Assembly: GCF_000160115.1 (NCBI RefSeq)
Contig: NZ_GG665867.1
Coordinates: 548,053 to 612,052 of the forward strand
Source of the DNA: Shuttleworthella satelles DSM 14600
Lineage (GTDB): Bacteria > Bacillota > Clostridia > Lachnospirales > Lachnospiraceae
Length of the DNA: 64,000 bases
Direction: 5' to 3'
This document shows, piece after piece, positions 51,711 to 60,830 of the stretch. Position numbers and translations under genes: made by a program. A model generated the notes under the pieces. The model did no database searches and was not told the origin of the DNA. It saw nothing but the letters and a program-made list of their open reading frames with translations. Position 1 is the first letter of the stretch; each line of letters starts with the position of its first letter.

Positions 51711-51835
51711 CCCGGAAATATCAAGGACAGCGCTCGAAAAGGATAAAAGAAGTGCCTGCGAATGCCAGGAACAGCGCTCGAAGGGGTCAAAAGAAGAGCC
51801 CGGAAATATCAAAGAGCAAGACAGACCGGGGTGAG
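51711..51835. repeat. 44-bp tandem repeats between pflB and pflA
   Basis: Units at 51711-51754 and 51755-51798 share GACAGCGCTCGAA/AACAGCGCTCGAA and GG(A/G)(T/G)(A/T)CAAAAGAAG-like blocks, and a third, truncated copy begins at 51799 with the same CCCGGAAATATCAA as unit 1. The array ends about 20 bases before pflA. The rest of the 401-base gap between the two genes holds the 20-bp repeat and no visible terminator. Confidence 0.8.
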
Positions 51836-51853
51836 TAGGAAAAGAGGTGAACC

Positions 51854-52600
51854 ATGGCAATCGGAAGAGTACACTCAGTCGAGTCCTTCGGATCCGTGGA
51901 CGGACCCGGGATCCGCTACATTATTTTTCTGCAGGGCTGCAATATGCGCTGTCGCTACTGCCATAATGTGGATACCTGGGATATCGACGATGTGAAGAAT
52001 TACAATGAGCAGGAGGCATCCGCGCTCTTAGATCAGGCGGAGCGCTATCGCAGCTATTGGGGCAAGGAAGGCGGGATCACCGTCTCCGGCGGGGATCCTC
52101 TTTTGCAGATCGATTTTCTGCTGGAGCTCTTCCGCCAGGCCAAAGAGAGGAAGATCAACACCTGCATAGACACCTCGTTGAATCCCTTCAGCAGGGAGGA
52201 ACCTTACTTCTCAAAGTTTCAGGAGCTGATGACTTACACGGACCTGCTTTTAGTGGATATCAAGCACATCGATCCGGAGAAGCACAGATGGCTGACCGGC
52301 AGGGATAACGCCAATATCCTGGACGGAATCCGTTATTTGGACTCCATCCACAAGCCCATCTGGATCCGCCAGGTTTTAGTTCCGGGAATTACCGATGTGG
52401 ATCAGTATCTCTATCAGACCAGAGAATTCATCGCCTCCTTATCCAACGTGCAGAAGATAGAGGTTCTTCCCTATCACACGCTGGGTCTCTACAAGTGGGA
52501 GGAGCTTGGGATGAAGAACACTCTGGCCGATGTCGAACCGCCCAGCGCGGAACGGACCGAGCGGGCGCAGAAGATCCTGCGGGGAGAGCCGATCCGGTGA
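51854..52600 (+). CDS. pflA: Pyruvate formate-lyase activating enzyme
   Basis: A 248-residue radical SAM enzyme that generates the glycyl radical on PflB. The cluster motif CNMRCRYC (Cx3Cx2C) is near residue 30, preceded by VESFGSVDGPGIR. The SAM-binding motif GGITVSGGDPLLQ follows, then DLLLVDIKHIDPEKH. AAGAGGTGAACC precedes the ATG. It lies 400 bases after pflB on the same strand, with tandem repeats between. A strong terminator follows 30 bases after the stop. Confidence 0.96.
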   Translation: MAIGRVHSVESFGSVDGPGIRYIIFLQGCNMRCRYCHNVDTWDIDDVKNYNEQEASALLDQAERYRSYWGKEGGITVSGGDPLLQIDFLLELFRQAKERKINTCIDTSLNPFSREEPYFSKFQELMTYTDLLLVDIKHIDPEKHRWLTGRDNANILDGIRYLDSIHKPIWIRQVLVPGITDVDQYLYQTREFIASLSNVQKIEVLPYHTLGLYKWEELGMKNTLADVEPPSAERTERAQKILRGEPIR

Positions 52601-52630
52601 GCGGAAACTCTATATAAATTCAGGGAGAAC

Positions 52631-52681
52631 ATCCCCCCGGCGGCCAAGTCGCAATCAGATGGCCTCCGGGGGGATTTTTTG
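52631..52681 (+). terminator. Intrinsic terminator after pflA
   Basis: ATCCCCCCGGCGGCC pairs with GGCCTCCGGGGGGAT (one mismatch) around a 15-base loop and is followed by TTTTTT. This is a very stable terminator for the pfl transcript. Confidence 0.88.
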
Positions 52682-52760
52682 GAATTTTTATGGAAACGCC
52701 GGGAAAATTTTTATGGGAAAGAGTCTCCTCGAAAGGGAAAGGATTTGCTAGAATAGCCCT

Positions 52761-54689
52761 ATGAATACAGATTACAGGAAGTATCTTAAACTGCTGGCTG
52801 AGAAATATCCGAGTCAGCAGGCGGTCTGCCGCGAAATCATCAACCTCAACGCCATTTTGAACCTGCCCAAGGGGACGGAGCATTTCATGTCTGATCTCCA
52901 CGGCGAGTACGAGGCCTTCTACCACATCGTCAACAACTGCTCCGGCGTGATCAGGGAGAAGATCCAGATGATCTTCGAGGATGAGATGACAGAGGCGGAG
53001 CGACGGGATCTGGCCACTCTGGTCTACTACCCCCGCCGCAAGATGGCCCTGCTCAAGCGCCAGGGGAAGATCACAGACGAGTGGTATCTGATGACCCTAA
53101 ATCGCCTGATTTCCATCGCCCGTTTCCTGTCCGGCAAGTACACCAGGTCCAAGGTCCGCAAGGCCATGTCGCCGGACTTCGCCTACATCATTGACGAGCT
53201 CCTCCATATGCAGGCGGATGAGGACAACAATCAGGTGGCCTACCACAGGGAGATTCTGCACACCATTATCGCCTTGAAAAACGCGGAGGAGTTTGTCATC
53301 GCCCTGTCCTCCCTGATCAAGCGCCTGGCCGTCGATCACCTGCACATTGTGGGAGACATCTTTGACAGGGGACCCTCCGCGGATAAGATCATGGACTTGC
53401 TCATGGGATATCACTCCCTGGATATCGAGTGGGGGAATCACGATATCCTCTGGATGGGAGCTGCCTGCGGATCCGGGGTCTGCGTCGCCAATGTCCTGCG
53501 CAACAATCTGCGACATGGCAATATGGAGATTCTGGAGAGCCGCTACGGGATTAATCTGCGCAAGCTGGTTCTCTTCGCCCTGGAGCAGTACCAGGAGACA
53601 GACCCGATCAAGGCGGCCCTGCGGGCGATCAGCGTGATCGCCTATAAGCTGGAAGACCGTGTGATCCGGGAGAATCCGGGATTTGGCATGGATCAGACGC
53701 GCCTGTTTTCCCGCTGTGATTTTCGCAATTACAGTGTGGAGATCGAGGGGAAGATCTATCCCCTGAACTGTAGGGATTTCCCGACGGTTGACCCGGATGA
53801 TCCGACGAAATTATCAGAGGAAGAGAAGACAATCCTGGACGGCCTGGTGGATGATTTCTCCGGTTCCAAGCGCCTGCAGGCCCATGTGGAGTTCCTCTAT
53901 GAGAAGGGGAGCATCTACCGCGTCTTCAATGATAATGTTCTCTACCACGGCTGCATTCCCATGGACTCCGAGGGGAATCTGGACGGAATCTGCCTGGAGG
54001 GAAATGTCTATCGGGGCAGGAGCTACATGGATTATGCCGACCGCATCGCCCGAAGAGCCTACTATCGGACCAGGGATCCCAAGAGCGGCAAGGATTTCAG
54101 CCAGCAGGATCACGAGAGGGATCTGGACTTCATGTATTTCCTCTGGGCAGGACCTAAGTCCCCCCTCTGCGGCCGCAGGCTGGCGACCTTTCAGAGGGAG
54201 TTCATCGACGACCGGTCGACCTGGGAGGAGCCCACGGATCCCTACTACAATTTCAGCCTGGACCAGCGCTATTGCAATATGATCATGCGTGAGTTCGGGG
54301 TCTATTCGCCCATGGGGCACATCATCAACGGCCATACTCCGGTCAAGACGATCCGGGGCGAGAAGCCGGTGCGGGGCGGAGGCAAGCTCTACGTGATAGA
54401 CGGGGGCTTCTGCGCTGGTATGCACAAGACAACCGGGATCGCGGGCTACACCATGATTTATAATTCGCACGGAATTCGTCTCAAGGAGCACAGGCCCTTT
54501 ATGGGGATTGAGGATGCCCTTGCCAATAATGACGATATCGAGTCCAGCTCTGAGGTGATTGAGAAGGAGCAGCAGCGCGTGATGGTGCGGGATACGGATA
54601 TCGGCCGGGGGATCGCCCTGGATATTGAGGATCTGACCTCTCTTCTGGAGATGTACCGGAGCGGGGAGATCGCGGAGCGGTCACTGTAA
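52761..54689 (+). CDS. fbp: Fructose-1,6-bisphosphatase, class III
   Basis: A 642-residue Firmicutes-type FBPase of the calcineurin-like fold, making fructose-6-phosphate for gluconeogenesis. Motifs are NLPKGTEHFMSDLHGEYEAF near the start, VGDIFDRGPSADKIMDLLM, IEWGNHDILWMGAACGSGVC and the C-terminal YVIDGGFCAGMHKTTGIAGYT. No ribosome binding site lies at a normal distance. An extended -10-like TGCTAGAAT ends seven bases before the ATG, so the mRNA may be leaderless. The start is fixed by homology (MNTDYRKYLKLLAEKYP). The gene is alone, with the convergent phospholipase gene after it. Confidence 0.95.
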   Translation: MNTDYRKYLKLLAEKYPSQQAVCREIINLNAILNLPKGTEHFMSDLHGEYEAFYHIVNNCSGVIREKIQMIFEDEMTEAERRDLATLVYYPRRKMALLKRQGKITDEWYLMTLNRLISIARFLSGKYTRSKVRKAMSPDFAYIIDELLHMQADEDNNQVAYHREILHTIIALKNAEEFVIALSSLIKRLAVDHLHIVGDIFDRGPSADKIMDLLMGYHSLDIEWGNHDILWMGAACGSGVCVANVLRNNLRHGNMEILESRYGINLRKLVLFALEQYQETDPIKAALRAISVIAYKLEDRVIRENPGFGMDQTRLFSRCDFRNYSVEIEGKIYPLNCRDFPTVDPDDPTKLSEEEKTILDGLVDDFSGSKRLQAHVEFLYEKGSIYRVFNDNVLYHGCIPMDSEGNLDGICLEGNVYRGRSYMDYADRIARRAYYRTRDPKSGKDFSQQDHERDLDFMYFLWAGPKSPLCGRRLATFQREFIDDRSTWEEPTDPYYNFSLDQRYCNMIMREFGVYSPMGHIINGHTPVKTIRGEKPVRGGGKLYVIDGGFCAGMHKTTGIAGYTMIYNSHGIRLKEHRPFMGIEDALANNDDIESSSEVIEKEQQRVMVRDTDIGRGIALDIEDLTSLLEMYRSGEIAERSL

Positions 54690-54813
54690 GGGCTGCTTGA
54701 AACAGAAAAGCAGAGAATTACCCGAAAAACACGCGCAGATGAACCGGGGACGAGGAGGAACAGCTGTCTGAGACGGGTGAGAGGATGATCACGGGATAGT
54801 GTGTCAGTCTGCC

Positions 54814-55782
54814 TTAATCCTCCAGGGTATACCCCGTCAGATAGGAGCGGTCGCCCAGATCCTCCAGAAGAGGGATAAAGTCCGCCCGCCCCTGATTTGC
54901 GTCCGCCAGATCTACTGCCTCAAAGTAGAGCTCGACCCGCCGAATCAGAGCAGCGGTGGAGTCGTCGATCAGGTCCATGATGCTCTCTCTGCGGGGTCTA
55001 TGCCCGGGATCCCAGGGGTTGCACCAGGTCTGATGGGAGAGGTTGCAGGGATCGGGATATTTGCGGATGTGATTGCTGACCAGCATACCGGAGACGACGG
55101 CGTGTCCCATGCTCAGCTCTTCCGCCCGGCGCAGGAGCTTTCTCTTGGCGTCGGAGGGATCCCGCAGGAGCCTGGCGGTCATGGGAAGACTGAGCAGCGA
55201 TTCATAAATGGTCCACGACTTGAGACCCAGTTCTGGGTAAGTTCGTCCGATTGCCCGGGAAAGAAGAAGGGTCAGAACCTTTCGCTCGGAGGCAGAGGCT
55301 TTAAAATAGCGCTCCGTGTGGTCCATGAGCGGCTCCTGGTTGAGATAGTAGTGTCCGCAGTCGCTGTCAATATCCGTTTCCAGGAAGACGTGCAGGCCGA
55401 AGTCATAGACGGGGCGGTCGGTATGTCTTCTCTTTCGGGTCCGGCAGTAGATATAGGGATGACAGGTCGAATCCAGGGTGTAGTGACCTATGAAACCGCA
55501 GATATAGGCGTCGGCGATAGAGCGGCCCTCATCGGAATTCAGGATCTCTTCCCGGGCGCTCAAGAGGGCGTCGAAGAAATCCATAACCCGGTTGGAGTGC
55601 ATGACCACCCCCGGGTTTTCGGAGTAGGCCAGGTAGGGGGAGAGGGAGTAGAAGAAGAGATCCGGTCCCTGCTGGCCGATGGCGTAGGCGACCGGATGGC
55701 GCGCGATTCGGCTCTTGAGGTCAGCGGGCATGAAGCTGGCGGCCCTGAGGCCAAAGATGTTGTGCGTTTTCATTCCGGGCAT
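54814..55782 (-). CDS. Zinc-dependent phospholipase C family protein
   Basis: A 322-residue protein of the Zinc_dep_PLPC family. It starts MPGMKTHNIFG, and metal-binding His/Asp residues are seen in KTHNIFG, GPDLFFYSLSP, FIGHYTLDSTCHPYIYC and HVFLETDIDSD. In secreted clostridial enzymes (alpha toxin) this fold cleaves phosphatidylcholine. This version lacks a signal peptide and C2-like domain and resembles the common intracellular form in Lachnospiraceae of unknown role. GGAGG is six bases before the Met at 55782; an earlier in-frame Met far upstream is rejected. Confidence 0.85.
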   Translation of the reverse strand: MPGMKTHNIFGLRAASFMPADLKSRIARHPVAYAIGQQGPDLFFYSLSPYLAYSENPGVVMHSNRVMDFFDALLSAREEILNSDEGRSIADAYICGFIGHYTLDSTCHPYIYCRTRKRRHTDRPVYDFGLHVFLETDIDSDCGHYYLNQEPLMDHTERYFKASASERKVLTLLLSRAIGRTYPELGLKSWTIYESLLSLPMTARLLRDPSDAKRKLLRRAEELSMGHAVVSGMLVSNHIRKYPDPCNLSHQTWCNPWDPGHRPRRESIMDLIDDSTAALIRRVELYFEAVDLADANQGRADFIPLLEDLGDRSYLTGYTLED

Positions 55783-56074
55783 GGGAAACCTCCTTGTCTG
55801 TATCCGAATCAGCCGTTGATTACAGTATAGTTTTTTTATTCTCAATAGAGAAGGATAGAAGGCGAGATTGATATAGAGAAGGGTGGATAAGGGGAAAAGG
55901 GGAGAGCGATTTCTGCCAACAGAAAAGAGCAAATTTCCAGAGAAAATTCCATAGCGGGGGCTGTGATGGGAGTTTACGATAAGGGGATTGCGATGGGCGC
56001 TTTCAACCAATAGAAAAGTGCTCCCTTTTCTACTATAATGGTTGACGTCGGTGTGCTCTCTGAAAGGAATGGAT

Positions 56075-56914
56075 ATGACAAATCTGGAATTGCAGAAACA
56101 TGCGGTTCGAATCCGCAAGGGTATTATTACTGGTGTGCATGCCGGTAAGTCCGGGCATCCGGGCGGCTCTCTTTCTTCTGCTGACCTTCTGACCTATCTC
56201 TATTTTGAGGAGATGAAGCTGGATCCGGGGGATCCCAAAAAGGCGGATCGGGACCGTTTTGTCCTTTCTAAGGGGCACAATGCCCCGGCCCTTTACGCGG
56301 CTCTGGCGGAGCGGGGATATTTTCCCCCGGAGGATTTAAAGACCCTTCGCCATGTGGGGAGTTATCTGCAGGGGCATCCCTGCATGCAGGAGACGCCAGG
56401 GGTGGATGCCTCCTCCGGTTCTCTGGGACAGGGGATCTCTGTCGCGGTCGGCATGGCACTCTCCGCCAGGCTGAGCGGGGCGGATTACCGGGTCTATACT
56501 CTCTTGGGAGACGGTGAGATCGAGGAGGGACAGGTCTGGGAGGCCGCCATGTTTGCGGGGAACCGAAGGCTTGACAACCTGGTTGCCATCGTAGACTACA
56601 ACAATCTGCAGATCGACGGGACGCTGGACCAGGTCAACTCGCCGGTTCCCATTCCGGCGAAGTTTGAGGCCTTTCGATGGAATGTCATAGAGGTGATGGA
56701 CGGCAGCGATTTCGACCAGCTCAGGGAGGCGTTTGCCGGGGCCCGCGCCCATAAGGGGGCGCCAAGCTGTATCGTCATGCACACAGTCAAGGGAAAGGGA
56801 GTCTCCTATATGGAGAATGCCTGTGAGTGGCATGGAAAGGCGCCCAATGACGAGCAGTTCGCGGTGGCGATGGAGGAACTGAATCAGGCGGAGGAAGCAC
56901 TATGTCAGAGATGA
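56075..56914 (+). CDS. Transketolase, N-terminal subunit
   Basis: A 279-residue thiamine-diphosphate-binding half. HAGKSGHPGGSLSSADLLTYLY and the Mg-TPP motif GDGEIEEGQVWEAAMFAGNRRLDNL (GDG...N) are present, with LVAIVDYNNLQIDGT. In this split form it must join the C-terminal subunit to move two-carbon units in the pentose phosphate pathway. Start at ATG 56075, seven bases after AAAGGA; a nearby upstream ATG is too close. It overlaps the next gene by 13 bases. Confidence 0.95.
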   Translation: MTNLELQKHAVRIRKGIITGVHAGKSGHPGGSLSSADLLTYLYFEEMKLDPGDPKKADRDRFVLSKGHNAPALYAALAERGYFPPEDLKTLRHVGSYLQGHPCMQETPGVDASSGSLGQGISVAVGMALSARLSGADYRVYTLLGDGEIEEGQVWEAAMFAGNRRLDNLVAIVDYNNLQIDGTLDQVNSPVPIPAKFEAFRWNVIEVMDGSDFDQLREAFAGARAHKGAPSCIVMHTVKGKGVSYMENACEWHGKAPNDEQFAVAMEELNQAEEALCQR

Positions 56915-57849
56915 GGAAGATTGCGACGCGTGACAGCTATGGCAATGCCCTTGTTGCGCTTGGAAGAGAACACGAGAATCTGGTCGTCTTAGATGCGGAT
57001 CTGGCAGCGGCCACCAAGACGGGGATGTTCAAGAAGGTCTTTCCGGACCGTCATATCGACTGTGGGATCGCGGAGTCCAATATGATGGGAATTGCCGCGG
57101 GACTGGCCACTACCGGCAAGGTGCCCTTCGCGTCCACCTTCGCCATGTTTGCCGCGGGAAGAGCCTTTGAGCAGGTGCGCAACTCCATTGGCTATCCTCA
57201 TCTGAATGTCAAGATCGGGGCGACACATGCCGGAATCTCCGTCGGGGAGGATGGAGCCAGCCACCAGTGTAACGAGGACATCGCCCTCATGCGGACGATT
57301 CCCGGGATGACCATTGTCGTCCCCGCGGATGATATTGAGGCCAGAGAGGCTGTGCGGGCCGCATACGAGACGGATGGACCCTTTTACCTCCGTTTCGGGC
57401 GTCTGGCGGTCCCTGTCATCAATGACAGGCCGGACTATCATTTTGAGCTGGGCAAGGGGAGCGTTGTCCGCGAGGGAACCGATCTCGCCCTGATTGCCTG
57501 CGGTCTGGAACTGGGGGAGGCCCTGCAGGCGGCCGCGCGGCTGGAGGAGGATGGCATTTCAGCCCGTGTCATTAACATGCATACGATCAAGCCCCTGGAC
57601 CGTGACCTCTTGATCCGGTCCGCCGCTGACTGCGGCAGAGTGGTCACAGTCGAGGAACACTCGATCATCGGTGGGCTGGGATCCGCGGTTGCGGAGACTC
57701 TGGCGGAAGAGTATCCCGCGAAGCTGCTGCGCATCGGCATTCGCGATCGCTTCGGCGAATCCGGCCCGGCGGCAGAGCTTCTCCATAAGTATCAGCTGGA
57801 TGCCGAGGGCATTTACCGGCAGATCAGGGCCTGGGTATCAGAGCTATGA
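56902..57849 (+). CDS. Transketolase, C-terminal subunit
   Basis: A 315-residue partner with the pyrimidine-binding and C-terminal domains: HIDCGIAESNMMGIAAGLA (catalytic Glu), FAMFAAGRAFEQVRNSI, THAGISVGEDGASHQ and the late VTVEEHSIIGGLGSAVAE. It completes the transketolase heterotetramer. The start lies inside the end of the N-terminal gene, and its stop overlaps the start of the next gene (ATGA), so all three are translated together. Produces sedoheptulose-7-P and glyceraldehyde-3-P from pentose phosphates. Confidence 0.95.
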   Translation: MSEMRKIATRDSYGNALVALGREHENLVVLDADLAAATKTGMFKKVFPDRHIDCGIAESNMMGIAAGLATTGKVPFASTFAMFAAGRAFEQVRNSIGYPHLNVKIGATHAGISVGEDGASHQCNEDIALMRTIPGMTIVVPADDIEAREAVRAAYETDGPFYLRFGRLAVPVINDRPDYHFELGKGSVVREGTDLALIACGLELGEALQAAARLEEDGISARVINMHTIKPLDRDLLIRSAADCGRVVTVEEHSIIGGLGSAVAETLAEEYPAKLLRIGIRDRFGESGPAAELLHKYQLDAEGIYRQIRAWVSEL

Positions 57850-60425
57850 ATCTGCGATTCCGCGAAAAAGGACCCAGCCCCAAGCTGCGCAGGCAGCTGA
57901 TCATCCTGGGGCTGGTCTTTTTGTCATCTCTGATTCTTTTCTCCCTTCTGTTTAATTTTCACCGGAGACCCAGGGCGCTTTCCATGGACAAGCCCAGTCT
58001 GCCGGGGATCAGCGTCGGACTAAAGGACCGGCAAATCAATCGTCTCTTTGCCTATACGACTCCCATGGAAGGCAGCTACATGCGGGGAACCATCACGCCT
58101 CTGATTGACGGTGACCGGCTGCAGTTGACGATTGACAGTCTGGGAAAAGCAGTCCAGAGTCTGGATTATGAGCTGCGGTCAGCTGATGGGCAGAATCAGC
58201 TGGCGAGCGGGCAGTTGAACGACCTGGGAGGCGGCGGGCAGGATCCGTCCGCCGAGATCGACCTGTCCGGCAAATTGGAGGATGAGACGGAGTATTTGCT
58301 GACTTTAACCCTCCAGCTGACCGGATCCAAGGAGAAGATCTACTACTATACCAGGGTATTAAAGACCAGGGATGATCACGTAGAGGAGATCTTTGACTTC
58401 GCCAGGGATTTTCACGCAAAGAGCCTGTCAGATCAGTACAGGGACCTGTCCGTCTATCTGAATGATCCGAGCCGGGAGGTGAACTCGACAGACCTGACAG
58501 AGGTGAATTTGAATTCCGGAATTGGCCAGATCGGCTATGGCTCTCTGAAGGCCAGCCAGGTCCGGGAGCCGGACTATTCCTTCACGGATATCAATACCAA
58601 TTACTGTATGCTGGAGTCCAGCTTCATCCTGAGGAAGGATGACCAGGGGATAAGCCGCTATTTTACGGTGCATGAGTACTTTCGGGTTCGCTACAGCACA
58701 AGGCGCATGTATCTGATGGACTATCAGAGGCGGATGGATCCCATCCAGACAGATGGAAGCATCTCTGTGACGGGAGCCAGACTGAACCTTGGCGTGGGCA
58801 ATGGAAATCTGAATTGTCTGTCCAATGAGACCGGAAGCCTGATCAGCTTCGTCTCCGGCGGAGATCTCTTTACCTATGATCAGGGGAAGAAAAGCCTCAA
58901 GCGGATCTTTTCCTTCCGGGATGACAGCGATCTGACAGATCCCCGCAGTAACTGCGCGGACCACGCATACAAGCTGCTTGGCCTGGATGAGTCGGGAAGC
59001 ATGGATTTTGTGGTGTACGGGTACATGAATGCCGGACCTCATGAAGGTCAGGTGGGGATCAACCTGTACCACTATGACTCTGTGACAGGACAGACCCTGG
59101 AGAAGGCCTTCGTCAGAAGCGGGGATTCCTATCAGATCCTTAAGGCTTCTTTCTCAGACCTGCTCTATATGAATGGGAGACAGGATTTTTACCTGATAGT
59201 TGACGGGACGGCAGTTCGAATCGACTTAAACAGGGGGAAGACGACAGAGCTGCTGCGGGGGCTGAAAAAGGGACAGTACGCGGTTTCTGCCTCCGGGCGC
59301 TATCTGGCTTACACAGAGGCCAGCGAACCGGCCGACCAGATTCACATTATGGATTTTGAGACGGGAGAGAAGAGGGATCTGACCGCCTCAGATGGGGAGA
59401 AGATACAGGTTCTGGCCTTTATGGGCGAAGATCTGGCTTATGGTGTCATCCGTCCGTCGGACCAGACCAAGGACGCGGCAGGCAATGTGATCAGTCCCAT
59501 GTATCAGGTCAAGATCCACAGTATTTCGGAGGACAAAGAACTGCTGACCTACCAGAAGGACGGCCTCTTTGTGGTGGGCGCTGACTGCAGCGGGGCAACG
59601 CTGACCTTGCGCAGGGTCAGAAGACAGGGCGACCACTATGTGTCTGCTGATTCGGACAGCATACAGAAGAGCCTCACTGAGAAATCCGATTTCTGTGAGA
59701 TTCAGGCGCAGGAGGATCCGGGTCTGGGAATGGTGACTATAGTGCAGATGACTGATTCCGGCCGTGAGACGACCGGACAGGAGAAGGCGCAGGCGCTGCG
59801 TTTTCAGAGGGCTGATCTGGCAGCCGCGCCGAAGAAGGCGAGTCTGCAGCTGGATCCCGGCGACCAGGACCTGCGATATTTTGTCTATCAGGGGAGCCGG
59901 GTAGATCTGACGACCGACAGCCTGATCGGTGCCATCGATCGGGCCGACGCGGACATGGGACTGGTGGTGGACAGCAAGGCGCATACTATCTGGCGCAGGG
60001 ATAAGCGGGCTTATGTCGGAGCGCTGAGCGGTTTTAAGGTCAATGACGTCGACAAGGGGGCAGACGCTTCCAGCCAGGCTCTGTCCGCCATCTTAATGAG
60101 GGAGAAGAAGCCGACGAAGGTCTCTGACCTGACTGCTCAGGGCAAGCGACCGGCACAGATTCTCGACGAGAGTCTGCAGGGATCTCTGGCAGTGGATTTG
60201 ACCGGGGCAAAGCTGTCACAGGTTCTCTACTATGTGTCCAAGGGAAGCGCGGTCTATGCCCTTTTGCCGGGCGGCGAGGCTATCTTGATTGTGGGTTATT
60301 CCGCTGATACGATCCGCTATTTTCAGCCTCAGACGGGAAATGTGATTTCCGCCAGAATGGACAGCATCAGCGGGCAGCTGGAGGAGGCGGGAAATGTATT
60401 CCTGTCCTACGTGAAAGCGAATTAG
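57846..60425 (+). CDS. Large signal-anchored protein with degenerate C39-like C-terminus
   Basis: An 859-residue protein with one N-terminal helix (about 18-38) and no lipobox, so most of it lies outside the membrane. The middle (about 300-700) is rich in short strands with repeated YxYxxxG/IxxxD patterns resembling a beta-propeller. The last 70 residues read VLYYVSKGSAVYALLPGGEA, then LIVGYSADTIRYFQPQTG. This looks like the end of a papain-like C39-type peptidase fold, but the usual catalytic His of the GH-A-IxVGY motif is Glu. Probably non-catalytic. It is coupled to transketolase by a four-base overlap; role unknown. Confidence 0.7.
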   Translation: MNLRFREKGPSPKLRRQLIILGLVFLSSLILFSLLFNFHRRPRALSMDKPSLPGISVGLKDRQINRLFAYTTPMEGSYMRGTITPLIDGDRLQLTIDSLGKAVQSLDYELRSADGQNQLASGQLNDLGGGGQDPSAEIDLSGKLEDETEYLLTLTLQLTGSKEKIYYYTRVLKTRDDHVEEIFDFARDFHAKSLSDQYRDLSVYLNDPSREVNSTDLTEVNLNSGIGQIGYGSLKASQVREPDYSFTDINTNYCMLESSFILRKDDQGISRYFTVHEYFRVRYSTRRMYLMDYQRRMDPIQTDGSISVTGARLNLGVGNGNLNCLSNETGSLISFVSGGDLFTYDQGKKSLKRIFSFRDDSDLTDPRSNCADHAYKLLGLDESGSMDFVVYGYMNAGPHEGQVGINLYHYDSVTGQTLEKAFVRSGDSYQILKASFSDLLYMNGRQDFYLIVDGTAVRIDLNRGKTTELLRGLKKGQYAVSASGRYLAYTEASEPADQIHIMDFETGEKRDLTASDGEKIQVLAFMGEDLAYGVIRPSDQTKDAAGNVISPMYQVKIHSISEDKELLTYQKDGLFVVGADCSGATLTLRRVRRQGDHYVSADSDSIQKSLTEKSDFCEIQAQEDPGLGMVTIVQMTDSGRETTGQEKAQALRFQRADLAAAPKKASLQLDPGDQDLRYFVYQGSRVDLTTDSLIGAIDRADADMGLVVDSKAHTIWRRDKRAYVGALSGFKVNDVDKGADASSQALSAILMREKKPTKVSDLTAQGKRPAQILDESLQGSLAVDLTGAKLSQVLYYVSKGSAVYALLPGGEAILIVGYSADTIRYFQPQTGNVISARMDSISGQLEEAGNVFLSYVKAN

Positions 60426-60636
60426 CTGGGGTCTGAAAGTGAAGCAGAAAAGGCTTGAAAGTGAATTAGTTTGGGATGAGAGTGAAGCTGTACCGCCCTG
60501 AAAACGACGGGGATCGGGTCTGAAAAATAGACAAAAAGCAGATGAATATTTAGTGAATCTTTCATCTTGCCATCTTCCGTGGATCGCGTTATGTTTGGGC
60601 TGAAGAAGGAATTGTATTTGGAGAAGGGAGGTTCTT

Positions 60637-60798
60637 ATGTTAGACCTATCAGCTCTGATGATTCGCATTCTGGATATTTTCCTCTTGCTCAGCCTGGGCG
60701 CGATCTACCTTGTCGGTCTCCTGGCTTTCGGGCTGGCCTGCTATCGGATCCTCTTTCCGCGCGGCCTGCATGGAGGACACAGGCTGACGCGGAAGTAA
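60637..60798 (+). CDS. 53-residue single-span membrane protein
   Basis: GAAGGGAGG lies six bases before ATG 60637, and the frame ends in TAA at 60798. Residues about 12-35 are hydrophobic (ILDIFLLLSLGAIYLVGLLA) and the tail is basic and Gly/His-rich (RGLHGGHRLTRK), giving an inside-positive C-terminus. No family is recognised. It lies 210 bases after the large anchored protein gene. The strong ribosome binding site supports real translation. Confidence 0.55.
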   Translation: MLDLSALMIRILDIFLLLSLGAIYLVGLLAFGLACYRILFPRGLHGGHRLTRK

Positions 60799-60830
60799 AC
60801 ATTTATTGTAGAGATGTAGACAGTGGCACA

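Noticed and set aside
51711-51835. CRISPR array between pflB and pflA
   Set aside because: Units are contiguous and degenerate along their whole length, with no spacer pattern.
53788-54491. Reading frames on both strands within fbp
   Set aside because: Shadows of fbp; no ribosome binding sites or family motifs.
56098-56120. T-arm-like GCGGTTCGAATCCGC suggesting a tRNA
   Set aside because: It lies inside the transketolase N-terminal gene (HAVRIRKG), and no acceptor or anticodon stem surrounds it.
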